A stretch of DNA of 64,000 nucleotides, from NCBI GenBank assembly GCA_903892415.1, contig CAITIQ010000057.1, positions 1 to 64,000 on the forward strand, in the 5' to 3' direction. The stretch comes from an uncultured delta proteobacterium. GTDB lineage: Bacteria > Myxococcota_A > Polyangia > Polyangiales > Polyangiaceae. Shown in pieces: positions 54,014 to 61,532 of this stretch (positions within the stretch are counted from its first letter, which is position 1; every line of letters begins with the position of its first letter). The position numbers were made by a program, and so were the translations under genes. The notes beneath the pieces are model-generated. The model did not search any database. It was given only the letters and a program-made list of their open reading frames with translations, and was not told the DNA's origin.

Positions 54014-55756
54014 ATGCTGGATCTAACGCGTTACGAGACGATCAAACCCGCCCCCCGCGCCGTCTTCGACCGACTAGCAGAGCGCGCCTCTCGCGTGCGC
54101 TATATGGTCCCCGACGGCCAGGATTGGCGCGCTGTAACCTGGGCCCGCTATGCGCGGATGATCCGCCAAGTGGCCTCGTTCCTCGCCGGCGCTGGCATGG
54201 AGCCGGGAGAGCGTGCCGCCATCTTCGCGACCAACTCGGTCGAGTGGATGGCCTCAGCCATGGGCGTGCAATCGGCGCAGGGCGTGATGGTGCCGATCTA
54301 CCCGGCCAGCACCGCCAGCCAAGCTGGCTACGTAGTCAAACACTGCGACGCCGCCTTCGTTTTCGTCTCGACCAACGAGCTCTTCTCACGCGTGCTTAGC
54401 GCCTGGGAGGACTACAGCACCGTACGTCGCTTCGTGCTGATGGATGATCGCACCACCGTTGAGGGCGCGCTCAAGTTGCTGAAGGACCAAGGCAAACCAG
54501 CGCCCTCGCTCGACGACGTCGAGCAACGCACGCTCTCGTTCGAAGCGGTGCTCGCGCGTGGCAAGGCCTTCGACGAGGAGGCGCCGGAGGCGTTCGAGCA
54601 GCGTCTGCACGGCATCTCCTTGGACCGCCCAGCCTTCATGCTTTACACCAGCGGCACCACCGGCAACCCCAAGGGCGTTCCGCTGACGCACAACAACGTC
54701 GGCCACAATGGGCTCGATTGGATGCGTTGCTTCGCGCCGCTGCTCGAGGAAGAAGCGATCGACGTGTTGTGGTTGCCGATGAGTCATATCTTCGGCTTTG
54801 GTGAGTCGTGCATCGGAGACTCGCTCGGCTGGACCACGTACATGGGAGATCCGGCCAACGCGCTCGCCAAGCTGGTTGAAGTCCGTCCCGACGTGTTCTT
54901 CAGCGTCCCGGCCTATTGGGAGAAGCTGGCGGTCAACGCCATGTCCCAGCCCGATGAGGCCAAGCAACGCGCCAAGCTCGCCGCCATCACCGGTGGTCGC
55001 TTGAGCTTCTGCCTCTCCGGCGGCGCCGGACTCAAGCGCGAGGTGAAGGAGTTCTTCTACAAGAACGGGCTGCTCATCCTCGAGGGTTACGGCCTCTCCG
55101 AGTGCTCCCCCACCCTCACCCTCAATCGGCCGGCCGAGTTTCGCTTTGATACCGTCGGCAAGCCCCTGCCCTCGGTTGAGCTGCGGCTCGAGGAAGACGG
55201 GGAGATCCTCGCCCGCGGGCCCAACGTCTTCGCCGGCTATCACAAAGAGGAGGCCGCCACCAAAGACGCCTTCACCGAAGACGGCTGGTTCAAGACCGGA
55301 GACATCGGCCGCTTCACCGAAGACGGCTTCTTGCAGATCGTCGATCGCAAGAAGGAGATCTTGTGCACGGCGGGCGGCAAGAACGTCGCTCCAGCGAACA
55401 TTGAGCTGCGCTTCGCCGATGAAGCGCTGGTGTCCCATGCCGTCGTTTACGGCGACAACAAGAAGTACATCGTGGCCGGCATTTGGCTCGACGCTGAAGC
55501 GATCGCCGCCCGACTTGCGCAAGACGGAGTGGACAACGGCGGGCGCGCCGAAGCGATCGAGAAGCTGGTCTCCGAGGCTGTGGAGCGGGTGAACCAAGAG
55601 CTCGCGAAGTACGAACAGATCAAGCGCTTCTGCGTGATGGAGGTTCCGCTCACCGTCGCGGGCGGCCACCTCACCAGTACGCTCAAGGTACGTCGCAAAG
55701 AGGTGTGGAAGTCGTTCGGTCGCGAGTTTGAGGCGCTGTACGAGGCTGGCTCGTGA
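54014..55756 (+). CDS. Long-chain acyl-CoA synthetase (AMP-forming)
   Basis: A 580-residue enzyme activating fatty acids to acyl-CoA via acyl-AMP. The motifs are YTSGTTGNPKG (P-loop), GYGLSECSP, and the hinge GDIGRFTEDGFLQIVDRKKEI. It could supply 3-hydroxyacyl or fatty acyl-CoA for PhaC or beta-oxidation. Its start follows the phasin-like gene by 13 bases, and its stop overlaps the GTG of phaC (GTGA). Confidence 0.95.
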   Translation: MLDLTRYETIKPAPRAVFDRLAERASRVRYMVPDGQDWRAVTWARYARMIRQVASFLAGAGMEPGERAAIFATNSVEWMASAMGVQSAQGVMVPIYPASTASQAGYVVKHCDAAFVFVSTNELFSRVLSAWEDYSTVRRFVLMDDRTTVEGALKLLKDQGKPAPSLDDVEQRTLSFEAVLARGKAFDEEAPEAFEQRLHGISLDRPAFMLYTSGTTGNPKGVPLTHNNVGHNGLDWMRCFAPLLEEEAIDVLWLPMSHIFGFGESCIGDSLGWTTYMGDPANALAKLVEVRPDVFFSVPAYWEKLAVNAMSQPDEAKQRAKLAAITGGRLSFCLSGGAGLKREVKEFFYKNGLLILEGYGLSECSPTLTLNRPAEFRFDTVGKPLPSVELRLEEDGEILARGPNVFAGYHKEEAATKDAFTEDGWFKTGDIGRFTEDGFLQIVDRKKEILCTAGGKNVAPANIELRFADEALVSHAVVYGDNKKYIVAGIWLDAEAIAARLAQDGVDNGGRAEAIEKLVSEAVERVNQELAKYEQIKRFCVMEVPLTVAGGHLTSTLKVRRKEVWKSFGREFEALYEAGS

Positions 55757-56853
55757 TCGGGCGCGTTGCCGCGCTGGCCAAGCGCTTCACCAAGCCGATG
55801 CCGCAGGTGGGCCAAACGCCTGCCGACGTCGTGTTTAGCGAAAACAAGTGGCAACTCTTGCGCTACCGCGCGCGGCCCGAAGGCCTCGCTTGGAAGACGC
55901 CTGTGCTGCTGATCCCGTCGCTGATCAATCGGCACTACGTGCTCGATCTGATGAAGGGCAAGAGCTTCGTCGAATGGCTCGTCGGTCAAGGCTTCGACGT
56001 CTACTGCATCGACTGGGGCACCCCCTCATCGGAAGACCGTTTTCTGACCTTCGAGGACATCGCCGACCGCTACATCGCCCGCGCGTTGCGCGTGACCTGC
56101 CGCACCGCCGGAGCGGAGAAGGCCCACACGCTAGGCTACTGTTTGGGCGGAACGCTGGCGGCGATTCATGCAGCCGTTCACCCCGAGCGGATCGCGAGCC
56201 TCACCCTGCTCGCCACGCCGATCGCCTTCCACGATGAAGGTATGCTCTCACTCTGGACGCGAACCAAGGCCTTCGACGTGAAGGCTTTGGTGGACGCCAC
56301 AGGCAACGTGCCCTGGCAGATCCTGCAGTCGGCCTTTCAGATGCTGCGCCCGACAGCGCCTGCCTCCAAGGCCGTGAGCATGTTGGACCGTGCTTGGGAC
56401 GACGAGTTTTTGGACGGCTTCTTCGCGCTCGAGACCTGGGGCAATGACAACGTTAGTTTCCCCGGCGCGAGCTACCGCAAGTACATCCAAGAGCTCTATC
56501 AAGCAGACGGCCTGCTCAAAGGCACCTTCTCCCTCGGCCCCCACCCGGTGCGGCTGGAGTCGATCAAGGTGCCAACCCACGTCGTCACGTTCGAACACGA
56601 CGCGATCGTGCCGTGGCAGAGCGCGGCCGTGCTGATGGACCACATCGGCGCAACCGACAAACACCGGCTGCATCTCGCTGGTGGTCACGTTGGCGCGGTG
56701 ATTTCGAAGAAGGCGGCCAAAGGGCTTTGGCCAGCGATGGCGAACTTCTGGTCGAAGCGAGATGCGGCTAGCCCGCAAGCTGCGGCTCTACCCGAGCCTT
56801 CTGCAAAGAGCGGCGTCCCCAGCCAGGCCAGCGTTCCCAACGTCGCAAGTTGA
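55753..56853 (+). CDS. phaC: PHA synthase, class III type
   Basis: A 366-residue enzyme starting at GTG 55753. The lipase-like box GYCLGG has catalytic Cys 130, with Asp 283 (FEHDAIVPW) and His 312 (GGHVG) completing the triad. The polymerase joins hydroxyacyl-CoA into PHA on granules. The short length, without the long N-terminal domain of class I/II, fits class III, which needs a partner subunit (PhaE or PhaR-type); the small protein at 53704 could be that partner. Last gene of the operon. Confidence 0.94.
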   Translation: MIGRVAALAKRFTKPMPQVGQTPADVVFSENKWQLLRYRARPEGLAWKTPVLLIPSLINRHYVLDLMKGKSFVEWLVGQGFDVYCIDWGTPSSEDRFLTFEDIADRYIARALRVTCRTAGAEKAHTLGYCLGGTLAAIHAAVHPERIASLTLLATPIAFHDEGMLSLWTRTKAFDVKALVDATGNVPWQILQSAFQMLRPTAPASKAVSMLDRAWDDEFLDGFFALETWGNDNVSFPGASYRKYIQELYQADGLLKGTFSLGPHPVRLESIKVPTHVVTFEHDAIVPWQSAAVLMDHIGATDKHRLHLAGGHVGAVISKKAAKGLWPAMANFWSKRDAASPQAAALPEPSAKSGVPSQASVPNVAS

Positions 56854-56890
56854 GCGTTGCTAGCGGCCCGTAAGCGCTACCTGCCTCTCT

Positions 56891-56915
56891 GGCGGTCTCA
56901 CGTCTTGAGACCGCC
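56891..56915. terminator. Bidirectional terminator between phaC and the acetate transporter gene
   Basis: GGCGGTCTCA (56891-56900), loop CGTCT, TGAGACCGCC (56906-56915): a perfect 10-bp stem between convergent genes. Partial further complementarity flanks it (GCGCTACC and GGTAGGCGC). No U-run follows on either strand, so Rho or stem strength may be involved. Confidence 0.65.
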
Positions 56916-56942
56916 TACGGTAGGCGCCGAAGGCGTCAGTTC

Positions 56943-57851
56943 TTAGTGCCCAGCGGCGGCCGGTGCATATTTGTTAAGTACGAGCTGTTCGTGAATATCC
57001 ACGCCCTTCGCGTGGAGCCGCACGGTCTCTATCGTGTGTGGATCGGCGTCTGCGCAGCCGAGCACGACGAAACCCAGCTCCGAAAGGTAGAACAGGTCCG
57101 GCTCGAGCGCCTTTTCGATGCCTGCGGCCTTCATCTCGCTGCGTAGCGTCTCGAGCGAGACCGGTCGGAAGGCTGACTTCTGCCAGTGCCCGTAAAGGAC
57201 GGTGAACAGTGTCTTGCGCACCGACCAGTCGAAGCGTTGCGGCGTCGGGCCGTGAAACACTGGAGCACCGACAGCGAACAGCGGGCGGCCAAGCAGCGGG
57301 TTGAGCAACGCACCAAAGGCGAGCCAAAGACCGATCAACCCGAGCCCCAGGGTACAAGCGAGGATCGGCATTTCCATCGCCTTGGTGTGGGTCACGCTGC
57401 GGATGATGCGGAACACGAACAACAGGTCGATGTCGACCAGGAACAGGAACAACATCTTGGCGAAGTGACCAAAGCCCCAGGTCAAGCCGACGAAGATGAG
57501 CAGCAGGGCTACTTCTACCGCGAGGCCGACCGCATGGTCCGGCACGCGACCTTGGGACAAGCTGTAGAAGCTCCAAGCGTTGATGGCCCACAAGAAGGAG
57601 AAACAGGTGAACACCGTCCCGCCGAAGCTGTTCTTGTTGCCGAACATCATCAGGCCGGCGAGCAGCTGGCAGCCGCCACCAAAGAGCAGCGCGTAAACGG
57701 CCGCGCTACCAAAGGCCGAGGCGGTCAGGGCCTGACCCGCACCAATCGGCACGAGCGCAGCACACGCGATGGTCAGGCCAAGGAGCCCGAGTGGCGCGGG
57801 GTTTCCGAAACGATCGCTCGAGGGCCCAAAGAGTTCATAGCGTTCCAGCAT
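56943..57851 (-). CDS. Acetate uptake transporter, GPR1/FUN34/YaaH (SatP) family
   Basis: A 302-residue protein. The family signature NPAPLGLLGL lies near the N-terminus, followed by six transmembrane segments with FGGGCQLLAG and FCFSFLWAINAW patterns. A cytoplasmic C-terminal part (about 200-302) is longer than the family norm. It would take up acetate or succinate by proton symport. It faces the PHA operon, so imported acetate could feed acetyl-CoA for storage. Start ATG 57851; the 108 bases upstream hold no further gene. Confidence 0.85.
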   Translation of the reverse strand: MLERYELFGPSSDRFGNPAPLGLLGLTIACAALVPIGAGQALTASAFGSAAVYALLFGGGCQLLAGLMMFGNKNSFGGTVFTCFSFLWAINAWSFYSLSQGRVPDHAVGLAVEVALLLIFVGLTWGFGHFAKMLFLFLVDIDLLFVFRIIRSVTHTKAMEMPILACTLGLGLIGLWLAFGALLNPLLGRPLFAVGAPVFHGPTPQRFDWSVRKTLFTVLYGHWQKSAFRPVSLETLRSEMKAAGIEKALEPDLFYLSELGFVVLGCADADPHTIETVRLHAKGVDIHEQLVLNKYAPAAAGH

Positions 57852-57959
57852 GGCGCGCTGTGCAGTGCAACACGCTTAACCCGACGTCAAGGCTCGATAG
57901 CCCAAAACCAAGGGTCAATCATGTTGCGCCGCAGCATGAGCGACGCTCAGGAGGAACAG

Positions 57960-58961
57960 TTAAGGTTTAACTTTAACTGTGACCAGCACCTTGGAGTTGG
58001 CCTTGGCGCCCTCCACCGCAAGGTCTTGAAGCGAACTAAGGAAACACTTCGCCACGCGCGGCTCGAGAAAGAGCGTCTCCTTGGGGATGCCGTAAGCAAC
58101 CTTCGACGCATTGTCGAGGTTCAGCTCCACGGTGAGCTCGCCCTTCAACTTTTCGTCGCGATTGACCCGAGCACCGAGGCACTTACGCAACTTCTCGCTG
58201 CTCGCCTTCTCAAGCGCCTTGAGCGCAGGCGCGAGGGCCTTGTCCTCGCTGGATAACGCGACGTTGCCATCCGGCTTTTCCTCTGCCAGCTCGAACGGCA
58301 TCACCCAGTGCTCCGAGGCCACGTCGGCGTTCACGCCACGCTTGTCCCACGTCGCGCTCATCAGCAGCTTCTTGCTGGCCGCATCGACGTCAGCGAGCAC
58401 CTTGCACGCATCGAGGGCGCCGTTGCGACAACGTTCACCGTCCGCCTTCAAGGACTCCAGGTTCGACTTCGCATAGGAGGGGCACTTGAAGGTCTGCGCT
58501 GCAACCCGAAGCTCGGGATCGCCGGATTGGCGGCAATAGTTCTCGAACACCTTGGGTACGCGCTCCCAGTCATGAACGATCGCGAGGAGCACGGCCGAGC
58601 GACAGGTCCAGCGACCGAAGCGAGTGCAGGCTTTGTCGAGCGCGTCGAGCTTCCACTTGGGATCCCGAGCTGCGTCACGCACAGTTTGGCAGCTGGTCTC
58701 GTTACCGCCCCCGCAGGTAACCGCGAGCACGTCGAGATGGCCCTCGCTCTTGGGATCGCTCGTCTGAGCCACAACGTCGCAACACTTCGCGTCGTTGTCT
58801 TTGCAGCGCGTGAGCGCGTCCGCCAACGGGAGCGTCGAACAAGCTGGCGGAGGCGCGCTGGCGGAGGCGGAAGCTGCTGAAGGATTGTTCTCGCCGCAGC
58901 CAGTGATCAGGGCCAGCAGGGAGAACACACAAAGGGTTGAAACAGGACGTCGAGTACTCAC
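57960..58961 (-). CDS. Lipoprotein with an AgmX/PglI-like C-terminal domain
   Basis: A 333-residue protein from GTG 58961 (VSTRRPVSTLC). Lipobox LITGC; a Ser/Ala spacer, then a Cys-rich helical region with about eight Cys (CKDNDAKCC, CGGGNETSC). The C-terminal 90 residues (LRKCLGARVNRDEKLKGELTVELNLD...CFLSSLQDLAVEG) follow the AgmX/PglI or TonB-like pattern common in myxobacterial secreted proteins. An ATG 59075 gives a longer N-terminus with no signal. Function unknown. Confidence 0.7.
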   Translation of the reverse strand: MSTRRPVSTLCVFSLLALITGCGENNPSAASASASAPPPACSTLPLADALTRCKDNDAKCCDVVAQTSDPKSEGHLDVLAVTCGGGNETSCQTVRDAARDPKWKLDALDKACTRFGRWTCRSAVLLAIVHDWERVPKVFENYCRQSGDPELRVAAQTFKCPSYAKSNLESLKADGERCRNGALDACKVLADVDAASKKLLMSATWDKRGVNADVASEHWVMPFELAEEKPDGNVALSSEDKALAPALKALEKASSEKLRKCLGARVNRDEKLKGELTVELNLDNASKVAYGIPKETLFLEPRVAKCFLSSLQDLAVEGAKANSKVLVTVKVKP

Positions 58962-59177
58962 GGGCGCGACGATAGCCGAGGTTGCGTGGGCTGGCCCAAG
59001 TTGCGTGCTGCAAGAACTTCGCCGCAGGTGCGCCGCGCCTTGCGGTATCAGGCGATTACCCGTAGGGTGCCACAACTCACCTCACGTCTCCCTGCACGGA
59101 CAGACGCCTCTCGTCTCTCGGGATCGCGACTCGCTTTGCTGAGTTTCGTCTCGTGAATCGAGAGAGAGAACGCAAGA

Positions 59178-59477
59178 TTGTCCGCGCATCCACCGGAGCT
59201 ACTTACGCCCAAGCAGGTCGCTGAGCGAGCTGGGGTTGATTGGGCGCGGCAACAAATCGCCGCCATCGTCGCCGAGCACCGCATCGTGCGAGGCGGCTGG
59301 CCAGGGACGATCCGGGAGGCCCGCGCTCGCGTTGAATCGTCGTTGCGCCGGGAGCATCCGGCGCTCGTAAATTTCAAAGAAATCGAGGAGGCGGTGCATG
59401 TGGCCTACGCTGCAGCCCGTCGCACTTGGCTGTCCAACCAACAACCCGAAGAGGACGAGCACGAGCTCGGCGACTGA
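59178..59477 (+). CDS. Small acidic helical protein
   Basis: A 99-residue protein starting at TTG 59178 after a purine-rich GAGAGAGAG stretch. Mostly helical (LTPKQVAERAGVDWARQQIAAIVAEHRIVRGGWPGTIREARARV), with a Glu/Asp-rich tail. No family recognised. It and the next gene run towards the T6SS-associated cluster, so a regulatory or immunity role cannot be excluded but is not shown. Confidence 0.5.
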   Translation: MSAHPPELLTPKQVAERAGVDWARQQIAAIVAEHRIVRGGWPGTIREARARVESSLRREHPALVNFKEIEEAVHVAYAAARRTWLSNQQPEEDEHELGD

Positions 59478-59498
59478 GCCTTCTCGTTCGACCAAACC

Positions 59499-59879
59499 AT
59501 GGCTTTTCACCGAAAAACTTCCGCAGTAGCCCTTCGAACCGCCGAACGTAAAGACCGCGAGGCCGCTGCGCCTCGGCTCACGACCGAGGTGCCCAAGTTG
59601 GTCACGCTCGACATCCAGTTCGTCGAGCAAGCCTCCGAGGCCGCCCAACCGGTCACCTACATGCGCCGTGTCGTGGTCGCTGCAGCTCCCGCGCTCTTCG
59701 AGGTGGGTTGCGGCGACTCCTCGTGCAAAGGCGGAGGTCACGATCTGACGCACAGCATTCTGCGTGACCTCAAGGATAGCCGTGAGGCCTTCACCGGCGA
59801 GGACGCCTGCTACGGATCCGTGGGTACTGCTCCGTGCCGGCGCGTGCTCAAACACATCGCCACGGCGACCTACCGCTGA
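59499..59879 (+). CDS. Small conserved-looking protein with paired Cys motifs
   Basis: A 126-residue protein with a basic N-terminus and a compact domain containing GCGDSSCKGGGHD and ACYGSVGTAPC, four Cys plus His that could bind a metal. No signal peptide. The stop overlaps the PAAR-S41 gene end on the opposite strand by 10 bases. If the PAAR-S41 protein is a toxin, this gene is the nearest candidate for immunity, but the opposite orientation argues against a standard effector-immunity pair. Confidence 0.6.
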   Translation: MAFHRKTSAVALRTAERKDREAAAPRLTTEVPKLVTLDIQFVEQASEAAQPVTYMRRVVVAAAPALFEVGCGDSSCKGGGHDLTHSILRDLKDSREAFTGEDACYGSVGTAPCRRVLKHIATATYR

Positions 59880-60862
59880 CGTTGGGGCGTCAGCCCGACG
59901 CCGTCGAGCGTGATGCCGCCGGGCAGCCGCACCTCACCCGTCCGTACGAGTGCCGCTTCACCGTCGCGGCTGATGCCAAGCTCGTGGGTCACGCCCTTGC
60001 CGAAGCTGCGTTCGCCGACCAAGGTGGCCCGGCCGTGATGCGCGAGAGCTCCAGCGAGGACCTCTGCGCTCGAGGCAGTCTGCGCGCTCACTACAATGGT
60101 GAGCGGCTGCTCGAAACATGGACCACCGTGCGTTTGCAGCGACCTGGAATCCCCATCCTCCTCGAGCAGCTCCGCGACGACGAGCCCCTCCGCCAGGAAT
60201 AGACTGGCGAGTTCCACCGCAGCTTCGAGACTGCCACCGGGTGACTGCGACAGATCCAGCACCAGCCTGTCGATGGGCCCTGCGCGCCGAATCGCTACCT
60301 CTACTTCGTGAGCGGCCGCTTCAGTGATCACGCCAAGCTGCAACGTGAGCTCACCGCTCCGCAAGCTTGCAGCGCGGACCGAGCCGCCAAGTTGACCGAG
60401 CGCCACGTACTCAGCCTCCGAGAGCACTCGCGTCTGCCTGGGATCGACCTGCCTGGGATCGACAGCGCCGGTGTTCACGAAAGAGTACGTCACGTTCGGT
60501 GCGCTCGGGACGATCACTGCGCCCACCGGGCAGTTCATATTGTTGTGCGTGGTCAGACTGCCGAGATGGATGGCCGGCATCCCATCGACGAAGACGTTGA
60601 AGCTCCCGAGCGTGTAACGCTGAGCCATCTTCACCATCGGGTGGGCGCTGCCCGCTTCATCCCCGGAGGTCATCGGGATCGAGCTGACCAGGTTCAACGC
60701 GTTCATCATGTTGACCTTCACCGACGCTGAGAAGGGCGATGCCTGCGCGTTCATTGCGATGTTCGGGTAAGGAACGGGGATCGGAGACGGCGCCGCTGGG
60801 GTCAAGCAGGTGTCGGGGAAACCGAGCGATTGGCCGGGGCCACGATTGGATGCAGGGAGCAT
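59870..60862 (-). CDS. PAAR-like (DUF4150) protein fused to an S41 serine protease domain
   Basis: A 330-residue protein. Residues 1-130 are a DUF4150/PAAR-like domain (CLTPAAPSPIPVPYPNIA, SSIPMTSGDEAG, VFVDGMPAIHLGS). Residues about 145-330 match the core of C-terminal processing peptidases: DRLVLDLSQSPGGSLEAAVELA, TASSAEVLAGAL, GRATLVGERSFGKG and PGGITLDGVGLTP. Ser 264 and Lys 289 are 25 residues apart, exactly as Ser430 and Lys455 of E. coli Tsp. The PDZ domain of Tsp/CtpA is absent. In T6SS, PAAR-like proteins sharpen the spike and carry effectors, so this is a likely protease effector, presumably recruited by the adjacent DUF3540 and pentapeptide proteins. Confidence 0.8.
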   Translation of the reverse strand: MLPASNRGPGQSLGFPDTCLTPAAPSPIPVPYPNIAMNAQASPFSASVKVNMMNALNLVSSIPMTSGDEAGSAHPMVKMAQRYTLGSFNVFVDGMPAIHLGSLTTHNNMNCPVGAVIVPSAPNVTYSFVNTGAVDPRQVDPRQTRVLSEAEYVALGQLGGSVRAASLRSGELTLQLGVITEAAAHEVEVAIRRAGPIDRLVLDLSQSPGGSLEAAVELASLFLAEGLVVAELLEEDGDSRSLQTHGGPCFEQPLTIVVSAQTASSAEVLAGALAHHGRATLVGERSFGKGVTHELGISRDGEAALVRTGEVRLPGGITLDGVGLTPQRQR

Positions 60863-60875
60863 TTCAGAGCCTCTT

Positions 60876-61481
60876 TCAGCCGAGGAAAATCTCTTTGCCG
60901 TTGATCGTTACCTTGCCCTCAGACAGCGTCCGCGCGTTCTTGGCCACAAGCTGGCTCGTGCCTTCCACCAGCGTGTGCTGCTCCCCCGCCCTAACCGAAA
61001 GCAGCTGGCGCACCGTCTTTCGCACCGAGTCGAACACCTCAGTCACGCGGCCCGCCACGGTATGCAACCTGTCGGCGCGGACCTCGACACTCGGCGCGTC
61101 GAGCGAGATGCTTGTTTGCGAGGAGAGCTCCAGCTTGCCGTCGGTCGCAAGGCTGACGTCGCCCTTGAGCGCAAGTCGCGTCTGGCCGTTGCCGCTGAGC
61201 ACGCCAGTGACGTACGCGCTGGTCGCGTCTCCGAGCAGCAGCAACTCGTCTCCGAGCGCCGCTTCGTAGCTCAACGGGAGCGCCATCCGTGCGAACAGCT
61301 CGCGGCCGTCAGGAAGCTGCAAACGAACACCGTGCGCCTGCACCTCGATCACGCGGCCCGGGGAAAGCCACGTGCCTGGGCCGCCGGCCGCAACGGACGC
61401 TTTCGACAGGACCGTCTTGCCGACTTCGACAGCGCCGGAAGGTGATTCGTCTTCGTGCTCTTTTCTAAGGACGTTGGCCAT
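60876..61481 (-). CDS. DUF3540-like T6SS-associated protein
   Basis: A 201-residue beta-rich protein. It ends in TINGKEIFLG, matching the DUF3540 C-terminal pattern, with a mid-region of short repeats (GDVSLATDGKLELSSQTSISLDAPSVEVRADRLHTVAGRVTEVFDSVRKTVRQL). DUF3540 genes typically lie between pentapeptide or DUF2169 genes and a DUF4150 gene in T6SS accessory loci, as here. It probably acts as an adaptor between spike and effector. It lies 13 bases upstream of the PAAR-S41 gene. Confidence 0.72.
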   Translation of the reverse strand: MANVLRKEHEDESPSGAVEVGKTVLSKASVAAGGPGTWLSPGRVIEVQAHGVRLQLPDGRELFARMALPLSYEAALGDELLLLGDATSAYVTGVLSGNGQTRLALKGDVSLATDGKLELSSQTSISLDAPSVEVRADRLHTVAGRVTEVFDSVRKTVRQLLSVRAGEQHTLVEGTSQLVAKNARTLSEGKVTINGKEIFLG

Positions 61482-61532
61482 CGTGCTTCTTTCTAGGTGA
61501 TTCGCAGTACGAACGGGTGAGCAAGCCCAAGG

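Noticed and set aside
54386..55669. 427-residue minus-strand open frame
   Set aside because: Antisense to the acyl-CoA synthetase gene; arises from codon bias.
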